DNA of 64,000 nucleotides, taken from CAYMFD01 sp964389475. Lineage in GTDB: Bacteria > Bacteroidota > Bacteroidia > Chitinophagales > Saprospiraceae. Positions within the stretch are counted from its first letter, which is position 1. Every line of letters starts with the position of its first letter. This document shows positions 50,819 to 59,217 of this stretch, in pieces. The position numbers and the translations under genes are program-made. The notes under the pieces were generated by a model. That model was not told the origin of the DNA, made no database searches, and was given only the letters and a program-made list of their open reading frames with translations. Where the stretch lies: positions 1-64,000 of the forward strand of contig CAYMFD010000003.1 in the NCBI GenBank assembly GCA_964389475.1, given 5' to 3'.

Positions 50819-51757
50819 ATGTCTGACACAAGAACGGCCATAAAAGATACTTTAGATACACTTACCACTCTACGCAGGGTAGGGAAGCACCTTGCAAAAG
50901 TGGGTGACGATATCAGTACCCAGACAGCCGTCGTAGAAGATCTAGGTGTGACGCTAGACAGGGAGCTCAAGGACTTCGAGCGACTACAACGACTGAGTGT
51001 CCGAGGTCTATTTTACAAAGCCCTAGGCAGTAAAGAAGAGCAGGTCGAGAAGGAGCGACAAGAGTACCTCAAGGCCAATCTGATGTACCAAGCTGAGATG
51101 GAGAATCTAGAATTGCTCCAGTATGAGGCGGAGGTGTTGAGTAAGAAGGCAAAGGACATCGAGCCACTCGAAGTTAAACTTGAGGTACTGTATCAGCGTC
51201 GCTCAGAGGAAATACTAAAGCTTGATAACCAAGTGTCTGACCAACTCAAAGAGGTCTATCAGCGGGTGGATATGCTCACTATTTTCTCGCGTGAGCTGGC
51301 GGAGGCTGATGATGCAAGCAAGGTTGCAGTAAGTGCAGGTCAGGCTGTCTTGTCTCACCTAGACAATGCGCTGCGCTGGGGCCAGTGGGATATGTCGCAG
51401 CGTCGAGGATCAAGGTATGACTACCAAAAACGAAGTGCGATAGACCGGGCTATACGAGCAGCCACAGAGATGCAGAGAGCACTAGTAATACTCAGTCGTG
51501 AGCTAGATGACGTGGGTCTCAATACGGGCCAGTGGCAGGTAGATTTGGAGATAGAGCAGGGCTTTTTCTCTGTATTCTTTGACAACCTGATCAGCGACTG
51601 GATCGTCCAACAACGTATCGTTAAGGCCAAGGGTAATGTCAACAGCAAGCTGACTCGCCTGTCGCAAGTGATCAATAGTATACACCAAGAGCAAGGCACC
51701 GTGCAGGACGAACTGCACCGGCTCGAGGCTACAAGAAGAACAATATTATCCCAATAG
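50819..51757 (+). CDS. Long coiled-coil protein, unknown function
   Basis: The 312-residue soluble protein is almost wholly helical, with heptads in TAIKDTLDTLTTLRRVGKHL, DRELKDFERLQRLSVRGLFY, EKERQEYLKANLMYQAEMEN and LYQRRSEEILKLDNQVSDQL. A central segment has LDNALRWGQWDMSQRRGSRY and then a second helical region (IDRAIRAATEMQRALVIL, QRIVKAKGNVNSKLTRLSQV). No domain is recognised. It is divergent from the LEA-like gene by 87 bases and is followed 15 nt later by a lipoprotein gene, so the three may form a functional module. Confidence 0.72.
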   Translation: MSDTRTAIKDTLDTLTTLRRVGKHLAKVGDDISTQTAVVEDLGVTLDRELKDFERLQRLSVRGLFYKALGSKEEQVEKERQEYLKANLMYQAEMENLELLQYEAEVLSKKAKDIEPLEVKLEVLYQRRSEEILKLDNQVSDQLKEVYQRVDMLTIFSRELAEADDASKVAVSAGQAVLSHLDNALRWGQWDMSQRRGSRYDYQKRSAIDRAIRAATEMQRALVILSRELDDVGLNTGQWQVDLEIEQGFFSVFFDNLISDWIVQQRIVKAKGNVNSKLTRLSQVINSIHQEQGTVQDELHRLEATRRTILSQ

Positions 51758-51772
51758 TAAAAGAAGACCCAA

Positions 51773-52438
51773 ATGAGAATCCTACTACTAGTCAGTATCA
51801 CTGCGATGATGCTATCGTCATGCAGCCGCTCCATTATAGGCCGCCATCCTGATAAGATGCTGCTCCCTGGTGAGACTACCTTAACCTACCCATGTATTTT
51901 GGGTAAAAAGACCAAAACAGTAACCTGTGATGAGGTTGTACTGACACGTATCGATGATCTCGAAGAGACTGCGAGAAACCCTATGGAGGTCTTCGAGCAG
52001 CAGTTTAAAGGTGTATTTTACAATGACTTCTTTGAGCAGATTATGGTCGAGCCAGACCTAAGGAAGTCTTTCAGAAAGCAAGTAGAGGTGAGCAATGTGC
52101 AGCTTAAGGAGGACGTCACAGCGCCACTCCTCAAAGACTGCAGCACCTGTAACGCAGTAGCCACACTACGATGGAAGGACCAGGTGCATCTGTACCCATA
52201 CACCGCGGACAAGGATATCGTCAAGACGCTAGGGGATCACTACAAGTTTCTGGGCAAGACGCCAGACTTCGACTTTGCGCTATATCAAAACAAGCGAGGC
52301 GAAAACATCAAGATCCTTTTTAAGAGTAGTAAGAATGTCACGCGATCTTATCAGCTTACTACTGGTACTAAGGACCAGTTGATGTCTGTCATGCGAGCTT
52401 TTAAGTTTCCTAAGAAAGATCGCGTAAAGCCCCAGTAA
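51773..52438 (+). CDS. Lipoprotein, unknown function
   Basis: The 221-residue lipoprotein has signal and lipobox LLVSITAMMLSSC (Cys17). The mature part has two cysteines in DCSTCNAVATLRWKD (CxxC near 122-125), one more in YPCILGKKTKTVTC, and a beta-rich composition (RGENIKILFKSS, SYQLTTGTKDQLM). No family is recognised. It lies 15 nt downstream of the coiled-coil gene and is probably in the same operon. The 3' side leads to the promoter of the TonB receptor. Confidence 0.72.
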   Translation: MRILLLVSITAMMLSSCSRSIIGRHPDKMLLPGETTLTYPCILGKKTKTVTCDEVVLTRIDDLEETARNPMEVFEQQFKGVFYNDFFEQIMVEPDLRKSFRKQVEVSNVQLKEDVTAPLLKDCSTCNAVATLRWKDQVHLYPYTADKDIVKTLGDHYKFLGKTPDFDFALYQNKRGENIKILFKSSKNVTRSYQLTTGTKDQLMSVMRAFKFPKKDRVKPQ

Positions 52439-52545
52439 TAGAGTATTACCCCTATTAAGGTAATCTAGGTATTGCCCTATGAAATATGTGAAGTATTTCA
52501 ATATTTAAGTGGGTGATTCTTAACGTAGTCTTAACATGGTCAAGT

Positions 52546-52553
52546 TACCTTTG
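52546..52553 (+). promoter_or_regulatory. -7 box TACCTTTG for the TonB receptor gene
   Basis: This is a full TAnnTTTG match 18 nt before the ATG at 52572. No TTG at standard spacing. Confidence 0.55.
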
Positions 52554-52571
52554 TGATAATTGTAATCAATC

Positions 52572-55500
52572 ATGATAAGACGCTTTATGAAAAAACTCTT
52601 ACTTCTCTCATTCCTGCTCACTGCAGGTATTATTCAAGGCCTATTGGCACAAGGAGCAACTACCGCTTCTATGTCAGGGACGATCACGGACGAAGGTGAA
52701 CTGCCGCTTATAGGGGCTAGTGTTGTCGCCATTCACACGCCATCAGGTACTCAGTACGGTACTATTACAGATGTCGAAGGTAACTACCGTATAGCCAATA
52801 TGCGTGTAGGTGGACCTTACAGCATCGAGGTCTCGTATGTCGGATACGAGGTTAATGAACTGCCTAATGTTTTTCTCGCTTTGGGAGAAAGACGTCGCTT
52901 TGACAATCAGCTTAAGCAAGCTGGTATAGTCCTAGATGAATTTACAATAATAGCATCAAGAGATGGTGCAGGTTTGTCCAGTGGGGTATCGACTAATATC
53001 GGCACTAAGGAGCTAGAAGACATGCCTACACTACAGCGTAACCTAGCTGATTTTGCTCGATTGACGCCTGAGTTTAGATCATCACCAGGTGGTGGCCTGT
53101 CTTTTGCAGGCCAGAATAATCGGTACAACGCTATCTATATCGATGGGGCCGTTAATAACGATGTATTCGGTCTTGCTGGTAATGGGCAGAACGGTGGACA
53201 GACCGGAATTGCACCTTTTAGTATCGATGCGATCGACCAGATTCAAGTAGTACTATCTCCTTACGACGTCACCTACGGTGGTTTTGCAGGTGCCGGTATC
53301 AATGCAGTAACTAAGAGTGGTACCAACAACCTCGAAGGAACCGTGTATTACTTCATGCAAAATGAAGGTCTTGCAGGATCTACAAATGGCCAATTATCTA
53401 ACCGTACGGGTGGCGAGAGAGAACCACTTAACGATTTCAACAACCAGTTGATTGGTGCTTCCTTAGGTGGAGCATTGATCAAAGACAAGCTCTTCTTCTT
53501 CGCTAATGCTGAGATTCAAAATGACATAACACCAGCCCCTTTTGCAGGTGAATATGACGGTAATACTTCTCTCGATGAAATTGCTAGTTTGCAACAGTTT
53601 TTACTAGATGAGTATGATTACGATGCTGGCGTGTTCGGTAGTAAAGTCGACGAGACCAAGGCGCAGAGATACTTTGCCAAGTTGGATTATAATATCAATG
53701 ATCAACATAAAATATCACTACGTCATAATTACACTAATGGTGAAAACCTTAATAGGAACGCTTCTGGTCTTAGAAATATCAACTTTGCTAATAATGGTGT
53801 TTTCTTTCCTACGACAACCAACTCTACCACATTTGAATGGAATGGTAATTTCGGCAACACTATGTCAAATAGTTTGATCATAGGTTATACATCGGTTCGT
53901 GATGATAGAGACCCAATAGGACAAGATTTTCCTCGAGTACGGATTGATGATGGGCAAGGAAGAATACAATTTGGTTCAGAAGCATTCTCTACAGCCAATC
54001 AACTTGACCAGGATGTACTAACGATCACTAATAATTTCAAGTTATACAAAGGAGATCATACAATTACGGTAGGTACTCATAATGAGTTTATGAGTTTTTA
54101 CAATCTGTTCATTCGTCAGAATTTTGGAGAGTATAGGTACTCAAGCCTGGAGGACTTTTACAATGACAATGCCAGTAGATACTTTAGGTCTTACTCTTTG
54201 GTTGACGATCTTGCTGGTGATGGTAGTGCTGCTGCAGCGGAGTTCAATGCGATGCAGCTTGGGTTCTATGTGCAAGACGAATGGTTGGTGAATAATAAAT
54301 TTACATTAACTGGTGGGGTGCGAGTTGATATCCCCATCCTGACTACTGATCCTAATACTCATGAATCATTTAATTCGTCTACTATACCAGCACTCAGCGA
54401 AGTATACGATTTAAAGGGAGCTCAAGGTGGAACAGCACCATCAGGTCAAATAATGCTTAGCCCTAGAATAGGTGCAAACTACCTTCTTAACGAAACGACC
54501 ACAATTAGAGGTGGTGCAGGTATCTTTACTAGCCGTATCCCATTCGTATGGCCTGGAGGTATGTATACTAATAATGGAGTCACAATAGGAACAGTCAATC
54601 AGAACGATCTTCCAGAGATCCCTTTCATTGCAGAAGTACAAGATCAATATGAGAACCCTAACTTTGCGGTGCCTTCTGGTCAAGTTGACTTGTTTGCTGC
54701 GGATTTCAGGTATCCACAAGTCTTCAGAACTAACATAGGTGTTGATAAGCAGTTTGGTAATGGTTGGTATGCCTCTGTAGATGGTATGTTTACCAAAACA
54801 CTTAATAACGTATTTTACTCCAATGTCAATTCTCTTAATGAACTAGATTTTAATTGGACTAATGGTGGAGACAATAGGGCTGTATATACTAGTAATGATA
54901 ATGGTAGCCCCATCCGCATAGATGATCGATATACATCAGTAATACTCGCTACCAACACAAACGAAGGTTACTCTTACAACTTTACAGCACGTGTCGATAA
55001 GGAGTTTGGTAATGGTGCTAATTTCGGTGTTGCTTATTCTTACGGTGATGCAGAAGCTATTTTTGAGGGTACGTCAAGCCAGAATTCATCTCAATGGAGA
55101 GGTGCTATGTCCATTAATGGTCGTAACGATGCTGTACTTGGTCGATCAGACTTCTCTCCAGGTGGTAGAGTTGTAGCCAATCTTGGAGTAAATCTTAAGA
55201 CTAGTAAAGATGATGCTAACCCTTTTAGATTTAGTGTCTTTTACAATGGTCAAAGTGGTTCGCCATATAGTTACGTGTATGGAACAGATGACGGAGAAAA
55301 TGTTAATAACGAGTCTGGCGATACAGGTAGAAATCGTAGTCTCATCTACGTCCCTGCTAACGAAGCAGAAGCAAATCTTGTTGATGCGAATGGTATGACA
55401 GCAGAAGAGCAGTGGGTATTGCTTGACCGTTTTATTACTGAAGATGATTACCTCAGCGATCGAAGAGGGCAGTATGTAGGTAAGAACTCTAACCGTACTC

Positions 55501-55805
55501 CATTCACACATCAGTTTGATCTTAAGATAAGTAAAGCTTTTGATGTTGATTTTACTGGACAAGGGGATAAGCTAGTGTTTACTTTTGATGTATTTAACGT
55601 AGGTAACCTACTTAATAAAGAGTGGGGTGTTCAGTTCGGTAACCCGTTTGACTACAGACTTATTGACTTCCAAGGTTACGAAGATGATGGTACAACACCT
55701 ACCTTCTCTTTCTCAGAGGAGAACTTAGGTAACGAACGATTCAATATTCTTGACTTCAGCTCTAGATGGAGAGGTCGATTCGGTATCAGATACATATTCA
55801 ACTAG
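52572..55805 (+). CDS. TonB-dependent receptor, Oar-like, with carboxypeptidase-like domain
   Basis: The 1077-residue outer-membrane protein has a signal peptide (MKKLLLLSFLLTAGIIQGLL from the second ATG at 52587). An N-terminal carboxypeptidase-D regulatory-like domain (about 35-110) has GTITDEGELPLIGASVVAIH and VEGNYRIANMRVGGPYSIEV. The plug (about 130-235) has GVSTNIGTKELEDMPTLQRN and DQIQVVLSPYDVTYGGFAGA. A large barrel follows, with TGNQSGSPYSY-type repeats and a final RGRFGIRYIFN ending in an aromatic. The Oar signature NAVTKSGTNNLEGTVYYF is present. It is a probable large-substrate transporter or a T9SS-linked surface protein. It is monocistronic, followed by a strong terminator. Confidence 0.95.
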   Translation: MIRRFMKKLLLLSFLLTAGIIQGLLAQGATTASMSGTITDEGELPLIGASVVAIHTPSGTQYGTITDVEGNYRIANMRVGGPYSIEVSYVGYEVNELPNVFLALGERRRFDNQLKQAGIVLDEFTIIASRDGAGLSSGVSTNIGTKELEDMPTLQRNLADFARLTPEFRSSPGGGLSFAGQNNRYNAIYIDGAVNNDVFGLAGNGQNGGQTGIAPFSIDAIDQIQVVLSPYDVTYGGFAGAGINAVTKSGTNNLEGTVYYFMQNEGLAGSTNGQLSNRTGGEREPLNDFNNQLIGASLGGALIKDKLFFFANAEIQNDITPAPFAGEYDGNTSLDEIASLQQFLLDEYDYDAGVFGSKVDETKAQRYFAKLDYNINDQHKISLRHNYTNGENLNRNASGLRNINFANNGVFFPTTTNSTTFEWNGNFGNTMSNSLIIGYTSVRDDRDPIGQDFPRVRIDDGQGRIQFGSEAFSTANQLDQDVLTITNNFKLYKGDHTITVGTHNEFMSFYNLFIRQNFGEYRYSSLEDFYNDNASRYFRSYSLVDDLAGDGSAAAAEFNAMQLGFYVQDEWLVNNKFTLTGGVRVDIPILTTDPNTHESFNSSTIPALSEVYDLKGAQGGTAPSGQIMLSPRIGANYLLNETTTIRGGAGIFTSRIPFVWPGGMYTNNGVTIGTVNQNDLPEIPFIAEVQDQYENPNFAVPSGQVDLFAADFRYPQVFRTNIGVDKQFGNGWYASVDGMFTKTLNNVFYSNVNSLNELDFNWTNGGDNRAVYTSNDNGSPIRIDDRYTSVILATNTNEGYSYNFTARVDKEFGNGANFGVAYSYGDAEAIFEGTSSQNSSQWRGAMSINGRNDAVLGRSDFSPGGRVVANLGVNLKTSKDDANPFRFSVFYNGQSGSPYSYVYGTDDGENVNNESGDTGRNRSLIYVPANEAEANLVDANGMTAEEQWVLLDRFITEDDYLSDRRGQYVGKNSNRTPFTHQFDLKISKAFDVDFTGQGDKLVFTFDVFNVGNLLNKEWGVQFGNPFDYRLIDFQGYEDDGTTPTFSFSEENLGNERFNILDFSSRWRGRFGIRYIFN

Positions 55806-55848
55806 CGTTAGTCCCACCACTGGGAAACGATATAGTTTAAAAAGTACT

Positions 55849-55882
55849 AAGGCCTCTTCCTTCTGTAGGGAGAGGCCTTTTT
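55849..55882 (+). terminator. Rho-independent terminator after the TonB receptor gene
   Basis: A stem AAGGCCTCTTCC with GGGAGAGGCCTT (loop TTCTGTA) is followed by TTTTT. It begins 43 nt after the stop codon of the receptor gene. Confidence 0.92.
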
Positions 55883-56223
55883 GTATCTACAGTTTTACGA
55901 ATTAGCTCTACTACCTTTTTAACTTGAGAGTGCCGTATAATGGTGGAGAGGAGTCTTGCGCTAGTCAAGGCTTAATGGAGTGATCTGCGCAGCAGTAGAG
56001 GTATATGTGTAAAAGTGGGAGACGGCGTAAAGCGGATAGTTGGCTAGCATAGTATCAGCTATGACGAGGCTTATAACGCAGGATAGTAGTGCAAAAGCAA
56101 CTGCAATAAACAGTATGTTCAGGTTAGTGTGGTATCAGATTGTATGAGGTAACGCATTACGATTACTAGACTTATAGACGTTAGTGGTGATAGCGAGTTG
56201 CCAGAATAGACTAGTTGCCCAAC
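55883..56223. other. Intergenic region, nothing recognised
   Basis: About 340 bases between the receptor terminator and the rsmD stop. There is no ORF with coding features, no strong palindrome, and no full TAnnTTTG box oriented toward a gene. Confidence 0.45.
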
Positions 56224-56769
56224 CTACACAAAAAAGCTAAACGTCGAGCTACCATACTTCCTGTCCTCTACCCAGTGCTGACATAGAGTTAGATTGGTCG
56301 TACTACTATGTTCGATCACGAGTAGACCATCATCAGTAAGTAGGTCTGCGTGGTAGATCATGTCTGACAGCTTGTGCATATCTGGCCAGTCATAGGGTGG
56401 ATCTGCGAATATGAAGTCGTAGGTAGTTGACTTTTTCTCTTGAGACTTGATAAATCGTTTGACATCAAAGGGTCTGATCGCAATACTAGATGCTACGCCA
56501 AGATCAGCTGTGATCTGCTTGACCCACTGCACACATGGTCGGTGTCTGTCGATATATGTGATATCTCCACAGCCTCGACTTGCAGCTTCGAGGGTCACCA
56601 TCCCAGTACCACCGAATAAGTCTAGCATGGACGTCGTAGACCAGTCTATCCTAGCGTCTAGAATATTAAAAAGGGCTTCTCGAGCGAAGTCCGTGGTCGG
56701 CCGGGTGGGCCATTTGTTAGATGGAGGCTTGATCTTACGGCCACCTAAGTGACCTGATATTATACGCAT
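56224..56769 (-). CDS. rsmD: 16S rRNA (guanine966-N2)-methyltransferase
   Basis: The 181-residue SAM-dependent methyltransferase starts MRIISGHLGGRKIKPPSNKW, the RsmD signature (RIIxGxxxGRxxxxP). The SAM-binding MLDLFGGTGMVTLEAASRG is at about 46-64, and the catalytic DPPYDW near residue 120 is the N/DPPY motif. It methylates G966 in the 30S subunit. It overlaps the DUF3822 gene by 10 bases, an association I recognise from other Bacteroidota. Confidence 0.95.
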   Translation of the reverse strand: MRIISGHLGGRKIKPPSNKWPTRPTTDFAREALFNILDARIDWSTTSMLDLFGGTGMVTLEAASRGCGDITYIDRHRPCVQWVKQITADLGVASSIAIRPFDVKRFIKSQEKKSTTYDFIFADPPYDWPDMHKLSDMIYHADLLTDDGLLVIEHSSTTNLTLCQHWVEDRKYGSSTFSFFV

Positions 56770-57524
56770 ACCGCAGTGGCGTATAGCTCAAAGTATCGTT
56801 GTTTTACGGTGTCGGGCAGCTTAGTCCTGAGGGTAAGACGTGCTGGGGCTATAAAGGATACGTGCCTCACATGCTTCTTAAGGAGGCTGTAAAGCAGGCT
56901 GTCTGGATAGATATCACCACTCAGTTTGAGTGAGACTGTATTGGGGTCAATACTAGCCACCTTTAAGCTATGCAGCAGCAGGTAGAGGTAGTCTTCTTTA
57001 GTTTCTGCTGCTACGGCACGTAATATGCGGCATTTCATACCATCATAGACTGCCATATATACCATACCCTTGTCGATATGAGCGGCAACCACCTGCTTAT
57101 CGCTGGGGTATAGATGCTCAGCTAGTTGGGTGCCCAGGCTCGTAATCTTTGCAGTAGGATACATCGTTACCAGCGCATCATGGAGGTACTTGTCAATCCT
57201 AGTGATAATAGATATTTCCTGATCTACGGGCTTTTCTATTAGGCCATGTCTCCAGCCCGTATCGATATCGGTATTGTTGTAATCTCGGTAGGGCAGTACT
57301 ATTTGCTCTGCAGACTTTAAGCACACCACCACACGCTTGTAATGATCTACTAGGGTAGGTGACTGCTTTAGTGATCTGACAAAGTCTGAAGACGATATAC
57401 AGCTATCCAGCGCTAGACGATCTGAGTATAGCAACTCAAGATCCTCAGAGAATACTCCGAAAAAGGCATTCTGAGTATTTGCCGTTATAGCGAGAATGTT
57501 GGTCTTAGCCTGCGTATCTGACAC
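56760..57524 (-). CDS. DUF3822 family protein
   Basis: The 254-residue protein belongs to the Bacteroidota-specific DUF3822 family, recognised by position next to rsmD and by its actin-like-ATPase-type layout. Repeats of the beta strands are ILAITANTQNAFFGVFSEDL near the N terminus and KQVVAAHIDKGMVYMAVYDG near 130-150. Hydrophobic strand YKRVVVCLKSAEQIVLPYRD lies between. No nucleotide-binding residues are clear, so the fold may be decayed. The function is unknown. Its stop overlaps the rsmD start, so the genes are translationally coupled. Confidence 0.78.
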   Translation of the reverse strand: MSDTQAKTNILAITANTQNAFFGVFSEDLELLYSDRLALDSCISSSDFVRSLKQSPTLVDHYKRVVVCLKSAEQIVLPYRDYNNTDIDTGWRHGLIEKPVDQEISIITRIDKYLHDALVTMYPTAKITSLGTQLAEHLYPSDKQVVAAHIDKGMVYMAVYDGMKCRILRAVAAETKEDYLYLLLHSLKVASIDPNTVSLKLSGDIYPDSLLYSLLKKHVRHVSFIAPARLTLRTKLPDTVKQRYFELYATAVCV

Positions 57525-57529
57525 AGGGC

Positions 57530-58111
57530 TTAGTTCCAGTTACCTGAGAGTGAAGGCTTATTCATGTCCCCAAACTTTAGTCTAGCGTTTGGCTCATACG
57601 TCTTATCGTACTTGGTGTATTTACGATTGGCGTAGGGTCCCATAAACGACTTCCATACTGTACCTACCTCCAGTACATTGGTAAGAGCACTCTGATACGT
57701 CAAGGTATCCGCCTGCATGGTGAACTTATCGCCTTTAGAAAATGGTACGATATGCAGTGAGTCTAGATTAATACCTAGTGCATTGATAGAGTCGATAGCA
57801 GAGAAGTAGATGGTGTCACGGGTAACCTTGTCGAGATTACCTATGTCATCAGGGTCTCCCTCGATCTTAACAAAAGGGATTTGCTCATTTTTAAGTGTAT
57901 AAGTCAGGCTATCAAAAGTACTTGCGAACTTGCCTTTGATACTCTTATATAATTCTTGAGAAGTTCTGATGTCCTCGAGTCGTTCTATAACGGCTCCACT
58001 ACGTAGATTCTTAGCATCTTCAAAGGCTATCGGCTCCTTAATGGAGTTGATAAGCATGTATACCAAGAAGGCAATAATGACTAGGAGAACAATATTGATA
58101 ATCGACTTCAT
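57530..58111 (-). CDS. Single-pass membrane protein, unknown function
   Basis: The 193-residue protein has an N-terminal membrane helix (IINIVLLVIIAFLVYMLI) and a helix LRSGAVIERLEDIRTSQELY, which with KSIKGKFASTFDSL resembles the pilin-like/type II secretion pseudopilin helix used by some Bacteroidota proteins. The rest is beta-rich with IDSINALGINLDSLHIVPFS and TNVLEVGTVWKSF. A pseudopilin assignment is unproven: the prepilin peptidase Gly-Phe site is absent. It is 5 nt upstream of the DUF3822 gene, so it is part of the same operon. The function is unknown. Confidence 0.75.
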   Translation of the reverse strand: MKSIINIVLLVIIAFLVYMLINSIKEPIAFEDAKNLRSGAVIERLEDIRTSQELYKSIKGKFASTFDSLTYTLKNEQIPFVKIEGDPDDIGNLDKVTRDTIYFSAIDSINALGINLDSLHIVPFSKGDKFTMQADTLTYQSALTNVLEVGTVWKSFMGPYANRKYTKYDKTYEPNARLKFGDMNKPSLSGNWN

Positions 58112-58206
58112 AAATCACTGTTAAGATGTACACTAGTATTGAGATGCTAAGATGCTAAAAAATGGTGTATCCACTCATATATTTTTGTCACAGTCTTACG
58201 GACTAT

Positions 58207-59217
58207 TTAGCGTGTGATGTAAGTCGTGCTAAAGTCTAGGTAGGGTTCGATCTTTTGCACGAAGCTTTCGTCAAAGGCGATAATCTTATTTAGGTCTTCG
58301 GTCGACTGGTAAGGGCCATGATGTTTGCGATAGGCGCAGATGATCTTCGCTCGCTTATAGTTAATGTATTTGTGCTGGGCTAGACCTTCTACATCTTCGA
58401 GGTTAATTCTCAATTTTCGATAGATAGGTGATCGAGCCTCTAGTTGCGGTGAGATCTCAGCATAGAGATCATCGTCTATGCCCCAGACCTCTTTTAGCTG
58501 GTTTACGCTGTGAAAGCCTCCTAGCTTTTCTCGCTCCTCTACGATGATGCGTGCCTTAGCTTCACCTATGCCTGGTAAGAGCATCCATTGATACTGGTTG
58601 GCGCTATTGATATCTATAAAGTCTATGGTTACCAGCGAAGGGGAGTTATTCTCAGGCTTGGCTGTACTATCTCTCTTGGGCCACTGTTTGTCTGGTGTCG
58701 GCTCAATATTGATCATTGGTAGGAGTTCAGTCACTAGGCTCGAGTCAATATTGCGGATCTTTAGCAAGTCGCTTGCTTCTCTAAATGTGCCTCCGCTATT
58801 TCTGTATTTTTCGATATTGTCCGCTATCCATGACTTAAAGCCTAGACGCTTTAGGCTGTCTGCTGATAGTGTATTAGGGTCAAAAACAAATCGTTCTCTT
58901 GGTGTTTTGGGCTTACGCTTGTTCTGATTATAGTCGCGTGGTTGCGACCACTTTTTAGATTTAGAGTATTTTTCTTTATCAGCAGTTTTGTACTTAGCCT
59001 TGTATGCTGCCTTGCGTCGTACTTGATCTAGGCTGTCTGCCTTGAGCCACTGTACATGATTGGTCAGGAGCTGTTCCTTGTCTATGGCGTCAGGCGGCGC
59101 TAGATAGGGGTATAATGTAAATCCACTCCACGTGACGGCAATGATGAGGAGCAGTGCATACAAGCCATGCCGCTCTGACCTATAAAAGTAAAACTGCTCC
59201 CTCTGCTTTTCTTTCAT
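58207..59217 (-). CDS. Helix-hairpin-helix ComEA-like protein
   Basis: The 336-residue protein has an N-terminal membrane helix (LYALLLIIAVTWSGFTLYPY), a basic linker rich in Lys/Arg (about 75-115), and several helix-hairpin-helix units: RLGFKSWIADNIEKYRNSGG (about 125-145), INSANQYQWMLLPGIGEAKA (about 201-220), AQHKYINYKRAKIICAYRKH (about 287-306). The arrangement resembles ComEA, the periplasmic DNA receptor for competence, but with more HhH copies and a larger body. Its start overlaps the ComEC gene stop (ATGA), which supports a DNA-uptake role. Confidence 0.85.
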   Translation of the reverse strand: MKEKQREQFYFYRSERHGLYALLLIIAVTWSGFTLYPYLAPPDAIDKEQLLTNHVQWLKADSLDQVRRKAAYKAKYKTADKEKYSKSKKWSQPRDYNQNKRKPKTPRERFVFDPNTLSADSLKRLGFKSWIADNIEKYRNSGGTFREASDLLKIRNIDSSLVTELLPMINIEPTPDKQWPKRDSTAKPENNSPSLVTIDFIDINSANQYQWMLLPGIGEAKARIIVEEREKLGGFHSVNQLKEVWGIDDDLYAEISPQLEARSPIYRKLRINLEDVEGLAQHKYINYKRAKIICAYRKHHGPYQSTEDLNKIIAFDESFVQKIEPYLDFSTTYITR

